NCBI GenBank assembly: GCA_030323885.1
Contig: CM059186.1
Location: forward strand, 25,315,849 to 25,379,848
DNA: 64,000 nucleotides
DNA from: Branchipolynoe longqiensis
Taxonomy: Eukaryota; Annelida; Polychaeta; Phyllodocida; Polynoidae
Reading direction: 5' to 3'
Part shown: positions 1 to 9,890 of the stretch, in pieces
Layout: every line of letters begins with the position of its first letter
Numbering within the stretch: the stretch's first letter is position 1
Notes under the pieces: model-generated
Told to the model about the DNA's origin: nothing
Databases searched by the model: none
What the model saw: the letters and a program-made list of their open reading frames with translations, nothing else
Position numbers and translations under genes: made by a program

Positions 1-53
1 GATATGACCTTAAATGTTGCCATGACGTAAAACTCCCAACAACTAACCAACCA
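1..53 (+). mobile_element. SINE family S, 3' end only
   Basis: The window opens inside a family S copy. Only the conserved 3' part is present, running from the GATATGACCTTA block to the AAAAC tail and an AACCAACC extension. The head lies outside the window. Confidence 0.75.
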
Positions 54-612
54 AATCTTTATTACAGAGATTGCTTAGTCATATAATGCTTGTCTATATT
101 TAAATCCAGATTCAAAAACGTTATTTCTGTAGCAATGAACTTGTGAATATATGATCACTTCCTGCGTGTGAAACATGCTGGATTATTAACCCGGTACATG
201 CAGGCCAGATAAATCTGCATCCTGGCTGCTACTGGCAAACACATGCTGCAGTTTATGAGAACAACTCATAGATTTATTAATAGATTTAGGTTCAACCTCT
301 GTGCACTAGAGACATTGCCTCGATTTGATTTCAAACTAGAAGTTCATAAAAGAAAAAGAACCTTCAATAACACCTGAGCATATAGGCAACACTTGTTCTA
401 GACATATCTGACATTTACAAGTTATTAACCCACGTCTGCAGACAGAACAAACAGCTGACAACAATACAAGTATAACTACCAGCAATAAAGACCATAATGA
501 AGCTAAAAATGCCAGGTAGGACACCAGTCTGTTTGAAGGGATTAATCTGAAATGGGCGATATTGAAGAGAAAGTTGTAATATTAAGAAATAATCACAACA
601 CTAAAAGTTTTG
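54..612. other. No recognisable feature
   Basis: AT-rich sequence with no frame, repeat or RNA signature that I can support. A 62-codon minus-strand frame at 336-524 is hydrophobic and Cys-rich but has no context that would make it a gene. Confidence 0.5.
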
Positions 613-850
613 GACCAGACGGGATGGCCGAATGAGTTGAGCGTCCACCTCCCTTTTTGGTAGATCGTGGGATTCGAGCTCGCGGGTTCGAACCCCGGTC
701 GAGTCAAACCAATGACTTAAAAATGTATACTTGTTGCTTCATAGCCAGGCGCTCGGCATTATTAGGATAGGGCAAAGGAGCTGTGGAATGAGGAAGACCA
801 ATCGTCCTCGATTGAAATTTCCCCTCCATAATCAACTAATATACCAAAAA
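613..850 (+). mobile_element. SINE family S, variant with alternative 3' end
   Basis: Starts with the tRNA-like head GACCAGACGGGATGGCCGAA, has the B-box-like GGTTCGAACCCC near 684, and continues through the usual body to GGATAGGGCAA. There it departs from the family and ends in a different block (GGAATGAGGAAGACCAA, then AAATTTCCCC). The same alternative end occurs at 2979-3212, so this is a real subfamily and not a chance truncation. Confidence 0.75.
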
Positions 851-869
851 AAGTTACTTAGGCTAATGG

Positions 870-1016
870 GAATATCAAATTTTCAAAACCAAAACACTTA
901 TCTAGATTTGATTCTACATACTCAGCTTTTATACTTGTGCACTAAGTAAACATTTGTTGTTACATAGAACTTTATTAGAAGGAAATACAAATTCAATTTA
1001 ATGAAACCTGTTAATG
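870..1016. mobile_element. Fragment of MITE family M1
   Basis: AT-rich piece that matches the part of the M1 family seen at 53150-53280, including the blocks TTTTCAAAACCAAAACACTT and TTACATAGAACT. The terminal inverted repeat is missing on both sides. Confidence 0.45.
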
Positions 1017-1017
1017 T

Positions 1018-1360
1018 GATCAGATGGGATGGCCGAATGAGTTGAGCATTTGTCTCCTGTTTTGGGCGAACAGGGGATCCGAACCCATGGTTCGAACCTT
1101 GGTTGAGTCACACCAATGACTTATAAAATTGATACTTGTCGCTTTCTAGCCAGGCACTCGGCATTATTAGGATAGGGCAAGGACTGGTTAGCTCAGTGTC
1201 AAGATAATGTGACTGAGTGGGATATTGGGTCATGGTGCCATCGACCTGATTTCCCAGTGGGGCAGCACATAAAGTTACCATGAGTGTGCACTGCTACAAG
1301 TCGGTACCCATCCGGATATGGCCTTAGATGTTGCCATGACATAAAACTCCAACAACTAAC
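1018..1360 (+). mobile_element. SINE family S, full-length, head type a
   Basis: Reference copy for the family. Order: a tRNA-like head with an A-box-like region (GGGATGGCCGAATGAGTTGA) and a B-box-like GGTTCGAACC; a body with CCAGGCACTCGGCATTATTA and GGGCAAGGACTGGTTAGCTC; and a 3' domain ending GACCTTAGATG-like plus TAAAACTCCAAC. It has an RNA polymerase III type internal promoter and no coding capacity. The 3' domain resembles the shared 3' domains of broadly distributed animal SINEs such as MetaSINEs; that link is from memory. The tail runs directly into a microsatellite. Confidence 0.85.
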
Positions 1361-1464
1361 GAATGAACGAACGAACGAACGAACGAACGAACGAACCAAC
1401 CAACCAACGAACCAACGAACGAACCAACTAACCAACTAACCAACTAACTAACCAACTAACTAAC
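1361..1464. repeat. (GAAC)n / (CCAA)n / (CTAA)n microsatellite
   Basis: Four-base repeats begin at the last base of the SINE tail at 1360 and change register from GAAC to AACC to AACT. The position suggests growth from the SINE tail. Confidence 0.9.
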
Positions 1465-1465
1465 A

Positions 1466-1552
1466 CAGGTGGTCACCCATCCAACCTCTGACGAGATTCT
1501 AAGTTGCTTAACTTAGGTGATTGGTATTGGCTGTGGCGATATCAGCTGATCA
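1466..1552 (-). pseudogene. 5S rRNA-derived sequence (SINE3-like or pseudogene)
   Basis: Read on the minus strand, this stretch holds the internal control region of 5S rRNA: AAGTTAAGCAAC (box A position) followed about 25 bases later by TTGGATGGGTGACC (box C) and CACCTG. The 5' half is degenerate, so a functional 5S gene is unlikely. Either a 5S pseudogene or the head of a 5S-derived SINE fits. Confidence 0.65.
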
Positions 1553-2185
1553 GCACTCATTCACCCTATTCACGCGCGACCTAATTAGGCATCAGAACGA
1601 GGCTGAGTAAGCGTCGATATTGGAAATGGCCATAACACACCACTGTGTGCCGATGTGTATGAACTACTACATAAATTAAAGGAGTAATTTAAGGCTGCCA
1701 ATCTTTTCTTAAATTCAAAATTGCATAACTTTCTTAATATAGATATATTTAAAAAATATATTTTAACCCTTTTAAAGCTTTTATTAATTTGTAATTACTA
1801 AGACTAGTTGTTTAACTGTGTTGCACAGATAGCTATGCTGACAGTGCTGCATTACATGATACCACCATAACTATGCAGACTTGAAGTTGACAGTCACATT
1901 GTATAAAGAATAAAAAATCACCATGCAAGGTCACCCAATCTTCGTGAAAATTGGCCAATAGATAGAAAACAGGTATGCAAAGATGAATATGTTACTTTAA
2001 AAAATGAATACCCTCAAATTTGAGTGATTTCAAGAGGTTTTGGTCGACAAAAAAGTATTCACATTACTTTACATACAGCGGCGTCTCGCAGACGCATAAG
2101 TGCCCTTGGTCTGGTTTCAACATGACCGCGGCATGAATAGGGTGAATTGTGAGTGGAAGGTTCTGCCTTAAACACCAAGTACAGG
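1553..2185. other. Unassigned; possible degenerate foldback element
   Basis: No coding signature. The ends carry an imperfect inverted similarity (TTCACCCTATTCACGC near 1559 and GCATGAATAGGGTGAA near 2131), which could be the termini of an old inverted-repeat element of about 600 bp. Confidence 0.3.
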
Positions 2186-2747
2186 GTTGCCACAAACCAG
2201 AGATGTTAAAATTCCCTGACTTTTCCCTGACAAATTTCATTTTTCCCTGACAAACAAGAAGAGAAAATCTGTTTTATTAAACGGCCTCCAACCACCCCCA
2301 CAGCCGTCCTTTCCTCCCATTTATTTTGTTATTTTTTAAGCCCAAACTTTCGAAACACCATACCTTAAACTGTCATAAACCTTTATTGGCAACTCCTGTG
2401 GCCAAGGTGATTGTTCAGGTCAGAGCAAGGCCACATACCTTGTTACTTTTGATGACAACCAAATATATGCTAAAAATAATTGCATAAATATGTGGTATAT
2501 TTGTTATGAGCAGAGTGGAATCTGGTATATTTTCTTTTCTTCACAATACACACATTTCGAGGGTGTCAGAGTTGCCCAATTCTTCCCGCATTGATCTGGA
2601 AATTTCACTTTTCCCTGACAAGGGTCAAATTTCCCTGACATTCTTTCCAAAATTCTATTTTTCGCAGAAAAATTCCAAAATTCCCTGACAATTCACTGAC
2701 CTTGAAAAAACCACCATTTCCATGATTTTTCCCTGACGTGTGGCAAC
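2186..2747. mobile_element. MITE-like element with GTTGCCACA ends
   Basis: Begins GTTGCCACA (2186) and ends TGTGGCAAC (2739-2747), a 9-bp terminal inverted repeat. Just inside both ends are several copies of TTTCCCTGAC (near 2218, 2252, 2610, 2626, 2681, 2727). No transposase frame. I read it as a non-autonomous DNA transposon. Confidence 0.6.
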
Positions 2748-2978
2748 TATGAAGTAGGTATCCATCCCATGCCCACTGGTCCCTCCCATAGAGGTCGCTA
2801 TGGTTCGTGGGTTGGGGTAAAATAGCCTGCTGTGATGTCACGTTAGTTAGATTCTAGCTTCGGATCCATCTTACTCACAATCACTGAATTAATAATGGAG
2901 TAAAAAGACGAATGAGACGGGTCATGCTTAGTGGCAGCAGAAGTTGTTCCGCGCAACCGGAAATTCAGCACTTCTTAC

Positions 2979-3212
2979 ACCAGACAGGATAGCCAAATGA
3001 TTTGAGCATCTGCCTCTTGTTTTGCTAAGCCGTGGGATTCGAACCCATGGGTTCGAACCCTGGTCGAGTCAAACCAATCACTTAAAATTGTATACTTGTC
3101 ACTACTTAGCCTGGCGCTTGACATTTTTGGATTGGGCAAGGAGCACTGGAATGAGGAAGACCAAATCGTCCGCGATTGAAATTTCCCCAGCTTAATTAAC
3201 TAATGTACCAAC
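2979..3212 (+). mobile_element. SINE family S, variant with alternative 3' end
   Basis: Head CCAGACAGGATAGCCAAATG, a duplicated TTCGAACCC block (near 3027 and 3045) and the shortened body. It ends in the same GGAATGAGGAAGACCAA / AAATTTCCCC block as the copy at 613-850. Confidence 0.75.
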
Positions 3213-3360
3213 AACAAAAAACAAACAAAAAACTTATCAATAATTCATAGCGCATGTAGTAGTGGACCAAATAACAGGTTTATTACAATAGAACCGGACC
3301 ATACCACAGGTATATTACAATAAAGGTTATTTGCACAATAATAGTATCAGTATACTATAT

Positions 3361-3602
3361 ATGAAGAGTTCAGGCGCAAAACCACGTAAACGCCAATCCA
3401 AAAATGGAGACAAACATTGGAATCAAGCCCTCAAAAAGTTAATTCTTTTCATATTCTTACTCTTTTATTCATTGCTCCATAACCATGTGATGATATCAAA
3501 AGTGGAATTAGTCAGAATTTAAATTATTTTCAGGTAACAATCTTTGATTTAAACTACATTTTTTGATTGGCGTTTACATGGTTTTGCGTCTGAACTCTTC
3601 AT
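3361..3602. mobile_element. MITE family M2 with 36-bp terminal inverted repeats
   Basis: The first 36 bases (3363-3398, starting GAAGAGTTCAGGCGCAAAAC) match the reverse complement of 3565-3600 at 34 of 36 positions. About 240 bp in all, no coding capacity. A second copy lies at 36046-36288. Flanks read ATAT on both sides, a possible short target duplication. Confidence 0.8.
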
Positions 3603-3777
3603 ATATTCTCGCAGGTTAAACCCTTGGAGGTTTAAATTGGCAAATCACTGAAGTGGGAGGTGTGCGTTTACCCACACATGGGCTTTTAACTTTAAGGGGT
3701 GGGCATTTATGACATATTGGCCAAGTGCGGGGTGGTGGGAGCTAAGCCACACATTAACACGTTAACCCGCGAGAATA
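3603..3777. mobile_element. Short MITE with TATTCTCGC ends
   Basis: Starts TATTCTCGCAGGTTAA and ends TTAACCCGCGAGAATA, a 16-bp inverted repeat with one mismatch. It directly abuts the M2 copy to its left. Confidence 0.65.
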
Positions 3778-4108
3778 CAGTGTACATGTATATATTCCCC
3801 ATGGAGCAAAACATTTAACAATTCAGATACACCAATGCAGGGTTCGAGTCCTCCCGACGCAGATCTGACACTTAGCCTCGTCACATGAAGGACGATCCTA
3901 AATGTAGGGAGGGAGGGTGGTAAAGTATAAGAGAGCTGACGGTCTGCTTCCTGTCAGACTCAGGTAGCGAATGGATTTCAAACAGGTTAGCATTCCCAAC
4001 AATGGGTTTGTTGTCCTAAACAACAAATACACATTGGATGCACAGTGATAGCAAGGTGACACTAATGCAGTCTCCAGCACTATGAATTACTCATGTTACT
4101 AATAATAT

Positions 4109-4290
4109 TGTCATGGGGGTGATGAAAATGGGAAATACTGCGCCTAGAGCGGGACTCGAACCCACATCTCTTTGCATTCCGGGCCAGTGTGCTAACCATT
4201 ACACCACCTAGGCTCCCTGATATCAACACACTCCCCACGCCTACCTGTCTATGTGGTTACTTGCCTGAGAGGTCAGTGCAGACCACTACA
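4109..4290 (-). mobile_element. tRNA-derived SINE family R, copy 1
   Basis: On the minus strand this contains a tRNA-like unit: an acceptor-like GGAGCCTAGG, an A box GGTGTAATGGTTAGCA, and a B box GGGTTCGAGTCCC, followed by a tail through CATTTTCATCACC. It is flanked by non-tRNA sequence and repeated elsewhere (4429-4610, 57755-57932), so it is a SINE and not a tRNA gene. Confidence 0.75.
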
Positions 4291-4428
4291 CTCGTCCCCC
4301 TGGAATTGTAAGTCTTGTAATGCTTACAATTACATACATACAGGCAATGCACTAACACATCATACACAGGGTAGGTTCAACAACCATACAGCGCAAAGCT
4401 TGTACAGGATCCTGATCACGGCAACCAG

Positions 4429-4610
4429 TGTCATGGGGGTGATGAAAATGGGAAATATTGCGCCTAGAGCGGGACTCGAACCCACATCTCTTTGCACTCC
4501 GGGCCAGTGTGCTAACCATTACACCACCTAGGCTCCCTGATATCAACACACTCCCCACGCCTACCTGTCTATGTGGTTACTTGCCTGAGAGGTCAGTGCA
4601 GACCACTACA
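4429..4610 (-). mobile_element. tRNA-derived SINE family R, copy 2
   Basis: Same 182-bp unit as 4109-4290. I count two substitutions between them (ATACTG/ATATTG and GCATTCC/GCACTCC). The 138 bp between the copies is not repeated. Confidence 0.75.
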
Positions 4611-4759
4611 ATATGCACAATGTGTTACAGAAACAGAAGTATAGTAATCGGGTAGTGTCTAAGATTGATGAGATAACAAGGCGGAAGGGTAAAACAAAAA
4701 GTGCTGACGACACACATGAGATATTGTGGTGAAATGCCACATGCACATGTAGGTGTGGG

Positions 4760-4860
4760 TAGGTTGATTGCCTAGATAGACTAACGGTTTAGGACGGTAA
4801 CCCTGGAATGACAAAAGTGTGGGTTCGAGGCCCGCTCTAGGTAGTAGGTGCGAGGTTTCC
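4760..4860 (+). repeat. tRNA-like fragment
   Basis: Contains GTGTGGGTTCGAGGCCCGC, a good B box with its T stem, after a weak A-box region (GACTAACGGTTTAGGACGG). Too degenerate for a tRNA gene; probably the head of another SINE. Confidence 0.35.
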
Positions 4861-4920
4861 CTTCGTTTGCAATAAACACTCCAATGACAATATTCATCCA
4901 CCCAGTTGACGAGTCTACGC

Positions 4921-5225
4921 TTGTTTGTTTATTGTTGTTTTACGTCCTAGCAACATATAAGGTCATATCAGGATGGGTACCGACATGTGCCAGTGTGCAC
5001 CCATGTTGACTTTATAGTGCTGCCCCACTGGGAAATCAGGTCACCAGCACCATTAGCCTGACACTGAGCTAACCAGTCCTTGTCCTATCCTATTAGTGCC
5101 GAGCGCCAGGCTAGGAAGCGACAAGTATCAATTAGAAAGTCATTGTTTTGACTCGACCGGGAACAGAAATCCAGACTTTCCACACACGAGGGCTGGACTC
5201 TACCGATTCGGCTACAGTCCCCCCC
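4921..5225 (-). mobile_element. SINE family S, head type b
   Basis: 3' tail on the left (TGTTGTTTTACGTCC), head on the right ending in GGCTACAGT and a run of 12 C. The head is the second type, with CCGAATCGGTAGAGTCCAGC-like sequence on the minus strand. Confidence 0.8.
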
Positions 5226-5689
5226 CCCCCCCGTGCGACGAGTCAAGGCAGTCATTTTGTGAGTTTGATATTAAAATCTAATTCTATATTTATCGCATAC
5301 ATCAATGAACATTTTAAAAAAAAACGTATATGATTTTTGTTTTTAATTTCGTTCATCCGAATAGTTCTCTCCTCAGTCCTAATATACTGGTCTTCCAGAC
5401 ATTTTATATTGCTGGTCTGTATAATATTCAGTTACAACCTAGATATCATGTGTGTTATCATTGCATGGTGAGTCTTGGGCAAAGTACAATCTCGGAGAGC
5501 CCAATCCCTCTCCAGGGCAAACATGTGGCCGTTGAGTTTATGGAACCCTTCTGCCCATCTGGCCGTTGCCTCCGTACCATGAAGATATCCACCCAGTGAT
5601 TGCCGCGTTGACACCAGCTATCTCACCCACAACTGACTCGGGGAGGGTGAGAATGTCTACCTTCCCATATATGTCCAAAGGACTGCCCC
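5226..5689. other. Unassigned
   Basis: Short frames in both directions across 5430-5720 look like the edge of the LINE remnant that follows, but I recognise no domain. Confidence 0.35.
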
Positions 5690-6600
5690 AAACCATGGAC
5701 AAAAGCATCTGGAAATCCACAGTAAAACGGGGAGGAAGACAAGGCTAAACAATGGAAGAAGTGGGAAGACAACATCAGGGAATGGAGAGGCCAGGGGCCG
5801 TATGCATGGGGCAGTGCTAGGGCCCTAACCGCGGCTATTGTGGCACCACACGGCTATCGGTGGAAAATCAGCATGCATGAGCCGGTGCCAGCGCTAGCCG
5901 CCGACCGTAGCCTAGGCTAAGCTACCCTGCTTTCAAGTCAGGTTTAACTGCTAGCCGCGCCGGTTAGTGTGTGTGTGTGGGTGTCAATCTATTCAATGCT
6001 ATCAAATTTGACAGAATTACATACTCAATAAGTGAAATTTTATCAAATTAACCCTAAATTCGAACCGATATTTACGCCGCTGCCGCATCGGTGGCGATAT
6101 TAATATTGTCGAATCGATGAATGTAAACTAAACAAATCGCCGCCGCCGTCGAATATAAACAAAACAAATTGCCGCCGCTGCCGCCGATATTGGCAAATAG
6201 CGGTTCAGAAACAATTAAATTTGATCAAATTAAACCAGAAATCGAACCGATATTAACGCCGCCGCCGAATTATGGTCAAATTAAACCAATAATCGAAGCC
6301 ACAGGCTCAGAGGGATTTCCCAAATCTATAAATAACTACACGGTTAGCTATCCGCACCGGTTTGGACATCGGTGCATACGGCTTGACCTAATTCACCAAC
6401 CTCCTCCTAGCTGCGGATAGCTACCCAAGAGCTAGCGTGTAGCACCGGCTATGCGTAGCACCAGCCCATGCATACGGCCCCTGGAGTTTGGCAAGTCCCA
6501 GAGGGCAGTAGAGAACGGGAAAAGAAATGTAGAAAACTGGTTGCAAAGTTGTCTGTGGTGGCCCAACGACCCTCTCGGTTAGGGGATTGATGATGACGAT
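5690..6600 (+). pseudogene. Non-LTR retrotransposon C-terminus, split by a MITE
   Basis: Left of the MITE, 5723-5790 reads KRGGRQ then, one base out of frame, KQWKKWEDNIREWRG. Right of it, 6485-6575 reads LEFGKSQRAVEN and then NW. The order GRPxxxWxDNIxEWTGLEFxxxQRA is the usual C-terminus of many animal LINE polyproteins. A (GAT)n tract follows the stop near 6577. The MITE at 5791-6484 separates the two halves, and a 1-base frameshift near 5750 shows the LINE was already dead or has decayed. Confidence 0.65.
5791..6484. mobile_element. MITE family M3 with perfect 20-bp terminal inverted repeats
   Basis: CCAGGGGCCGTATGCATGGG at 5791-5810 is exactly repeated in inverse at 6465-6484. The interior has CCGCCG-rich stretches and AATTCGAACCGATATT blocks shared with 20888-21605 and 21602-22374. 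No coding frame. The outer CC(A/T)GG may be a target duplication. Confidence 0.8.
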
Positions 6601-6610
6601 GATGATGATG
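6588..6610. repeat. (GAT)n microsatellite
   Basis: GATGATGACGATGATGATG follows the LINE remnant and fits its 3' tail. Confidence 0.7.
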
Positions 6611-6611
6611 T

Positions 6612-6688
6612 TTGTTTTGTTGTTGTTTTACGTCCTAGCAACATCTAAGGTCATATCAGGACGGGTACCGACTTGTGACAGTGTGTAA
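6612..6688 (-). mobile_element. SINE family S, 3' fragment
   Basis: Contains only the inverted 3' domain, GTTGTTTTACGTCC to CCGACTTGTGACAGTG. Confidence 0.7.
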
Positions 6689-6749
6689 AAGCTAAGGCTC
6701 GTATCGGTGGCTGTGTAGGCAGGCTATGGTGAAATCAATACAGACAAAG

Positions 6750-7213
6750 AGAAAGGAAGAGTATAATGTGTAAAGAAGAAGAGAGAGTAATGAAAATGTT
6801 CTATTACTGATCAGTGTACGTGACCAGATGCGTGTATGTATATATATATGTATGTATGGGCTGGTGGTGCCTGAGTGGGATGTAAATAGACATAGTGGTG
6901 CTGGCAGGTCTGGGTGTGAGTGCACTCAGGGCCTACCCCTTCTGCTGGGATAGTGATCACCACACTCAAAGGTCAAGGTCGGTGGTGGCCATGGGGCCAT
7001 ACAGCTTGGTGGTGGTGGTGGTGGGCAGACCACTGGTATCCATGGGGACCAGGAATGCTGGATCCCTCCCTATTGGTAGGGCCAAGAATGCTTGTTTTCC
7101 ATTGGGGGAAAGGGGTGCGGTGATACTCTACAATGAACCCATGTAACCATATAAATAATAAACCTGAGGGCTTGACTCTCTCTTCTTCTTTACACATTAT
7201 ACTCTTCCTTTCT
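6750..7213. repeat. Perfect 39-bp inverted repeat with 386-bp spacer
   Basis: Positions 6750-6788 and 7175-7213 are exact reverse complements over 39 bases (purine-rich left arm starting AGAAAGGAAGAG). The spacer has no recognisable gene. This could be a foldback or MITE terminus, but no second copy is seen in the window. Confidence 0.8.
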
Positions 7214-7631
7214 AGTTTGTTATCATTATTCTTATTGATTTATATATATTTGTGGCTGTCGCCAATAATGAATGTGTTGTGCACAAGTGAACTGGCAGCT
7301 TCTCAGAACTGTTAATTGCACTGCGATCATTTCCCAATTTGTGATACTGAGTAATAAATAATTGGGCATATCTGCCACTCACTGGGTCTCGGTATCACAG
7401 GGTTGTTTTCTCTCAGGCTCGTTCCGAGGATCAGTTGTGTCACACTTTAAAACAAACGCTTATTGTTTTTTTCTTTCGCGACAGCTCAGATCGTTGTTCT
7501 CGTTAGCTGTGATTCTCTCATTTCAACAGAACCCATTTCATGTACACGACAGAAATGGAAAGACTCATTTAATCACTATAGGGCTCATTTAATCACTTTA
7601 GCACTCTGTTTGCTATACTGTGTTGCATAGG
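7214..7631. other. Unassigned
   Basis: No frame or repeat that I can support. The sequence ACTCATTTAATCACT is repeated imperfectly near 7560-7605. Confidence 0.4.
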
Positions 7632-7693
7632 ACCAGATGGGATGGCTGAATGAGTTTTGAGTTGAGCGTCCGTCTCCCGTTTTGGTAGAGCAA
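7632..7693 (+). mobile_element. SINE family S, head fragment
   Basis: Head GACCAGATGGGATGGCTGAA with an internal repeat of GAGTT; it breaks off at TTTTGGTAGAGCA. The left margin of DIRS-A lies to its right, so insertion may have cut it. Confidence 0.65.
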
Positions 7694-7932
7694 GGTAAGA
7701 TTTGTATAACGATACTATTTTACCTCGGTACTAAGCTTCTGGCTAGCCTCAGGCTAGGGAGACTTTTACGTAACTTCATTTTTATCCTTCATTCTTAAAA
7801 TTTCAAAAAAGGCACATTAATGTACATTTTTCTCACATGTCATACAGTATTCATTATTAATACTTTTAACTTTTCACACCTGTCTTGTTAATTGGGGAGT
7901 AAGCGTTTGGCGAGGCCGCTAGACTTTTTTAG

Positions 7933-8897
7933 TCATTTGTTGTAATGTTTTGCAAATGATCTAGCCATCTTCCAGCCTGCGTGTGCCAGGATTCTCTTCA
8001 CTGTGATCCCTAGCAGTCGTGCTTTGGAGACCATGGCTCCTCATTTTGAATGGGAAGCGTAGCATCCCGTATCCACTCCTGCCACCTTCAGGACTCTAAT
8101 GGTCCATCTTGCAAGAGTGTCTCTTGAAATGCCCTTGTGTGGCTTAATAAAGCTCACCAAAAGCTGTCTTGAATTCCTTAATTCTTTTGTCTTGGATATA
8201 TAAGCCCTAATGGCTGAAACTACACACAATTTCGGATCCTCTGAGAAACTGGTAACATTCACCGTGGACAATGGGTCCCCTGTGCGGTTTGATTTTAACA
8301 ACTGCGTCAAATCAAATGTAGCCTCCTTTCTATCTATCTCCAGTCCATCCAGAGATAACGCTACAATAGTTTGTCCTCTCTGTCCTGTAACTAGCAGTAA
8401 TAGTACTGCCAACTTAAATCCTAGCTTCTTAACATCTAAATGATTGTTACTAGGCCATCGTTTAAATAATTTAAATACCACAGAAACATCCCAAAACCGA
8501 CTATATTTGGGCTTTGGAGGATTCCTTTCATACACTGACCTTAAGAACCAGTGGATAACCTGGTGTTTTCCAACTGTTTGGCCCTCTACCCTTGGTAGGA
8601 CAATTGATAATGCACATCTTGCTGCATTAATAGCTCCATAACCTAATCCTTCATTTTCCAACATCCTTAAGAATCTAGCTACTTGGGCTATCGTAGGGTT
8701 TAACCTAATCCTTCATCTTCCAACATCCTTAAGAATCTAGCTACTTGGGCTATTGTAGGGTTTAAAGGTTTAACCTTTTTTATTAAGCAATGACCCCCCA
8801 TTTTCTTAAATAACTAGCATATAGTTTTACTATTCCCTTGCTTCATGCATGGGAAACCAGTCTTTGTTGGGTAATCCTATCCAGGCCAAACTATTGT
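7933..8897 (-). pseudogene. DIRS-A tyrosine recombinase
   Basis: Would integrate the circular cDNA by tyrosine-recombinase chemistry. The N-terminal part (8897-8800, starting GLDRITQQRL) has a TGA at 8845-8843 and loses frame near a six-G run at 8800. A 62-bp tandem duplication (8642-8765) breaks the frame again. The main open part is 8664-8041, with box I Arg in TGQRGQT (residue 96), a candidate catalytic Lys 124 and the box II His in ASHS (residue 205). Exactly three codons after that His comes TGA, at the place of the second catalytic Arg; beyond it the frame continues GAMVSKARLL and on to GW and a Tyr in KHYNK before the stop at 7935-7933. TGA is one CpG transition from CGA. Confidence 0.85.
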
Positions 8898-8907
8898 AAA
8901 TGTTTAT

Positions 8908-9159
8908 TTAGAAAAGGAATGCCAGGAGAGGTGTTGGTGACACATCTCCGTGAATGGTCAGCGGACCTTGATGCGCTAGATTGCCGGGTGATCTTGGGAA
9001 TCGGAGGCAGTCTTTTACTCTCAATGCTACTGCTGCTAGCCATGGCTGTGTGTCCCAATCGGGCACGATCAGAATCGAGCGTGTTCGATCCATTCTGATC
9101 TTCCTGGCCACTCGGCTGATAATGCTGAATGGTGGGAAAATATAATAAAATATATTTCC
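8908..9159 (-). pseudogene. DIRS-A MT-like region
   Basis: A frame at 9111-8908 contains VPDWDTQPWLAAV, similar to the VPxWxxQPWxxxL block that follows RNase H in DIRS polyproteins, where a methyltransferase-like domain is described. It is linked to the preceding RNase H frame by the LFASRNN and DAFSL blocks (upstream at 9160-9260). The stop at 8908 separates it from the recombinase. Confidence 0.6.
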
Positions 9160-9890
9160 TCAAATCAACGAAAAAGCATCCACTTGCCAAGCATTAGGCT
9201 CTGGATGACAAGAAACATATTTAGCTAACTTACAGTTGTTCCTTGACGCAAATAAGTCTACCTCTGGTCGACCCCATTTTCGACAAATCTGTTCAAAAAT
9301 GTTATTACTCAATGACCATTCTAAATGATCATGGAAATGTCGACTTTTGCTATCTGCCAAAGTATTTTGACTACATGGGATATGTGCTACTGTTAGCCAA
9401 ACATGGTCTTGCGCCCAATTCCAAATTAGTTTGGCTATTTTGTTACATGGTTTGGACTTTGTCCCTCCCATGTTACGAATGTACACCATTGCCGTAGTAT
9501 TGTCTGTGAGAATTCTGACATGAAATTTTGGTATGCGGATTAAACTACATAATCCCAAATAAACCGCTCTCAATTCTAAGACATTAATATGATCAGAAAT
9601 TTCGTCATCAAGCCATCTGCCTCCTGTAGCCACATTGTCAAGATGGGCACCCCAACCCTCTAAAGATGCATCTGTGGTCACTACCGTGTTGGGTTCACCC
9701 ATACGTATCGGATTTGGAGAAGTGTTTATATGTTTAAACCACCACTCAATATCCTCTAAACCTTCTTCCGAAATAAACATCTTTCGTTCAAAAATGCCTT
9801 TAGTATGAGCTAACGCTGAATTCTTATCTATCTCTAGCGACTTAATGTGCGCTTTCCCATATAGAATAGCAGGGGCATAGGCAATATAAT
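9160..9890 (-). pseudogene. DIRS-A RNase H domain
   Basis: Degrades RNA in the RNA:DNA hybrid. The frame runs 9780-9160 from a Met and is open upstream to about 9890. It has TTDASLEGWGAHL with the first acidic residue, the Glu of VLELRAVYLGL, the Asp of LTDNTTAMVYI and the Asp of NTLADSKSR, so the four acidic positions of a DIRS RNase H look present. It ends in WGRPEVDLFASRNN, the DIRS hallmark. It is in a different frame from the RT; the switch is near 9890. Confidence 0.85.

Noticed and set aside
1466..1552. Functional 5S rRNA gene
   Set aside because: Only the control region is kept; the 5' half does not match.
4109..4610. tRNA genes
   Set aside because: Acceptor stems do not close and the units are dispersed with a common tail; SINE heads.
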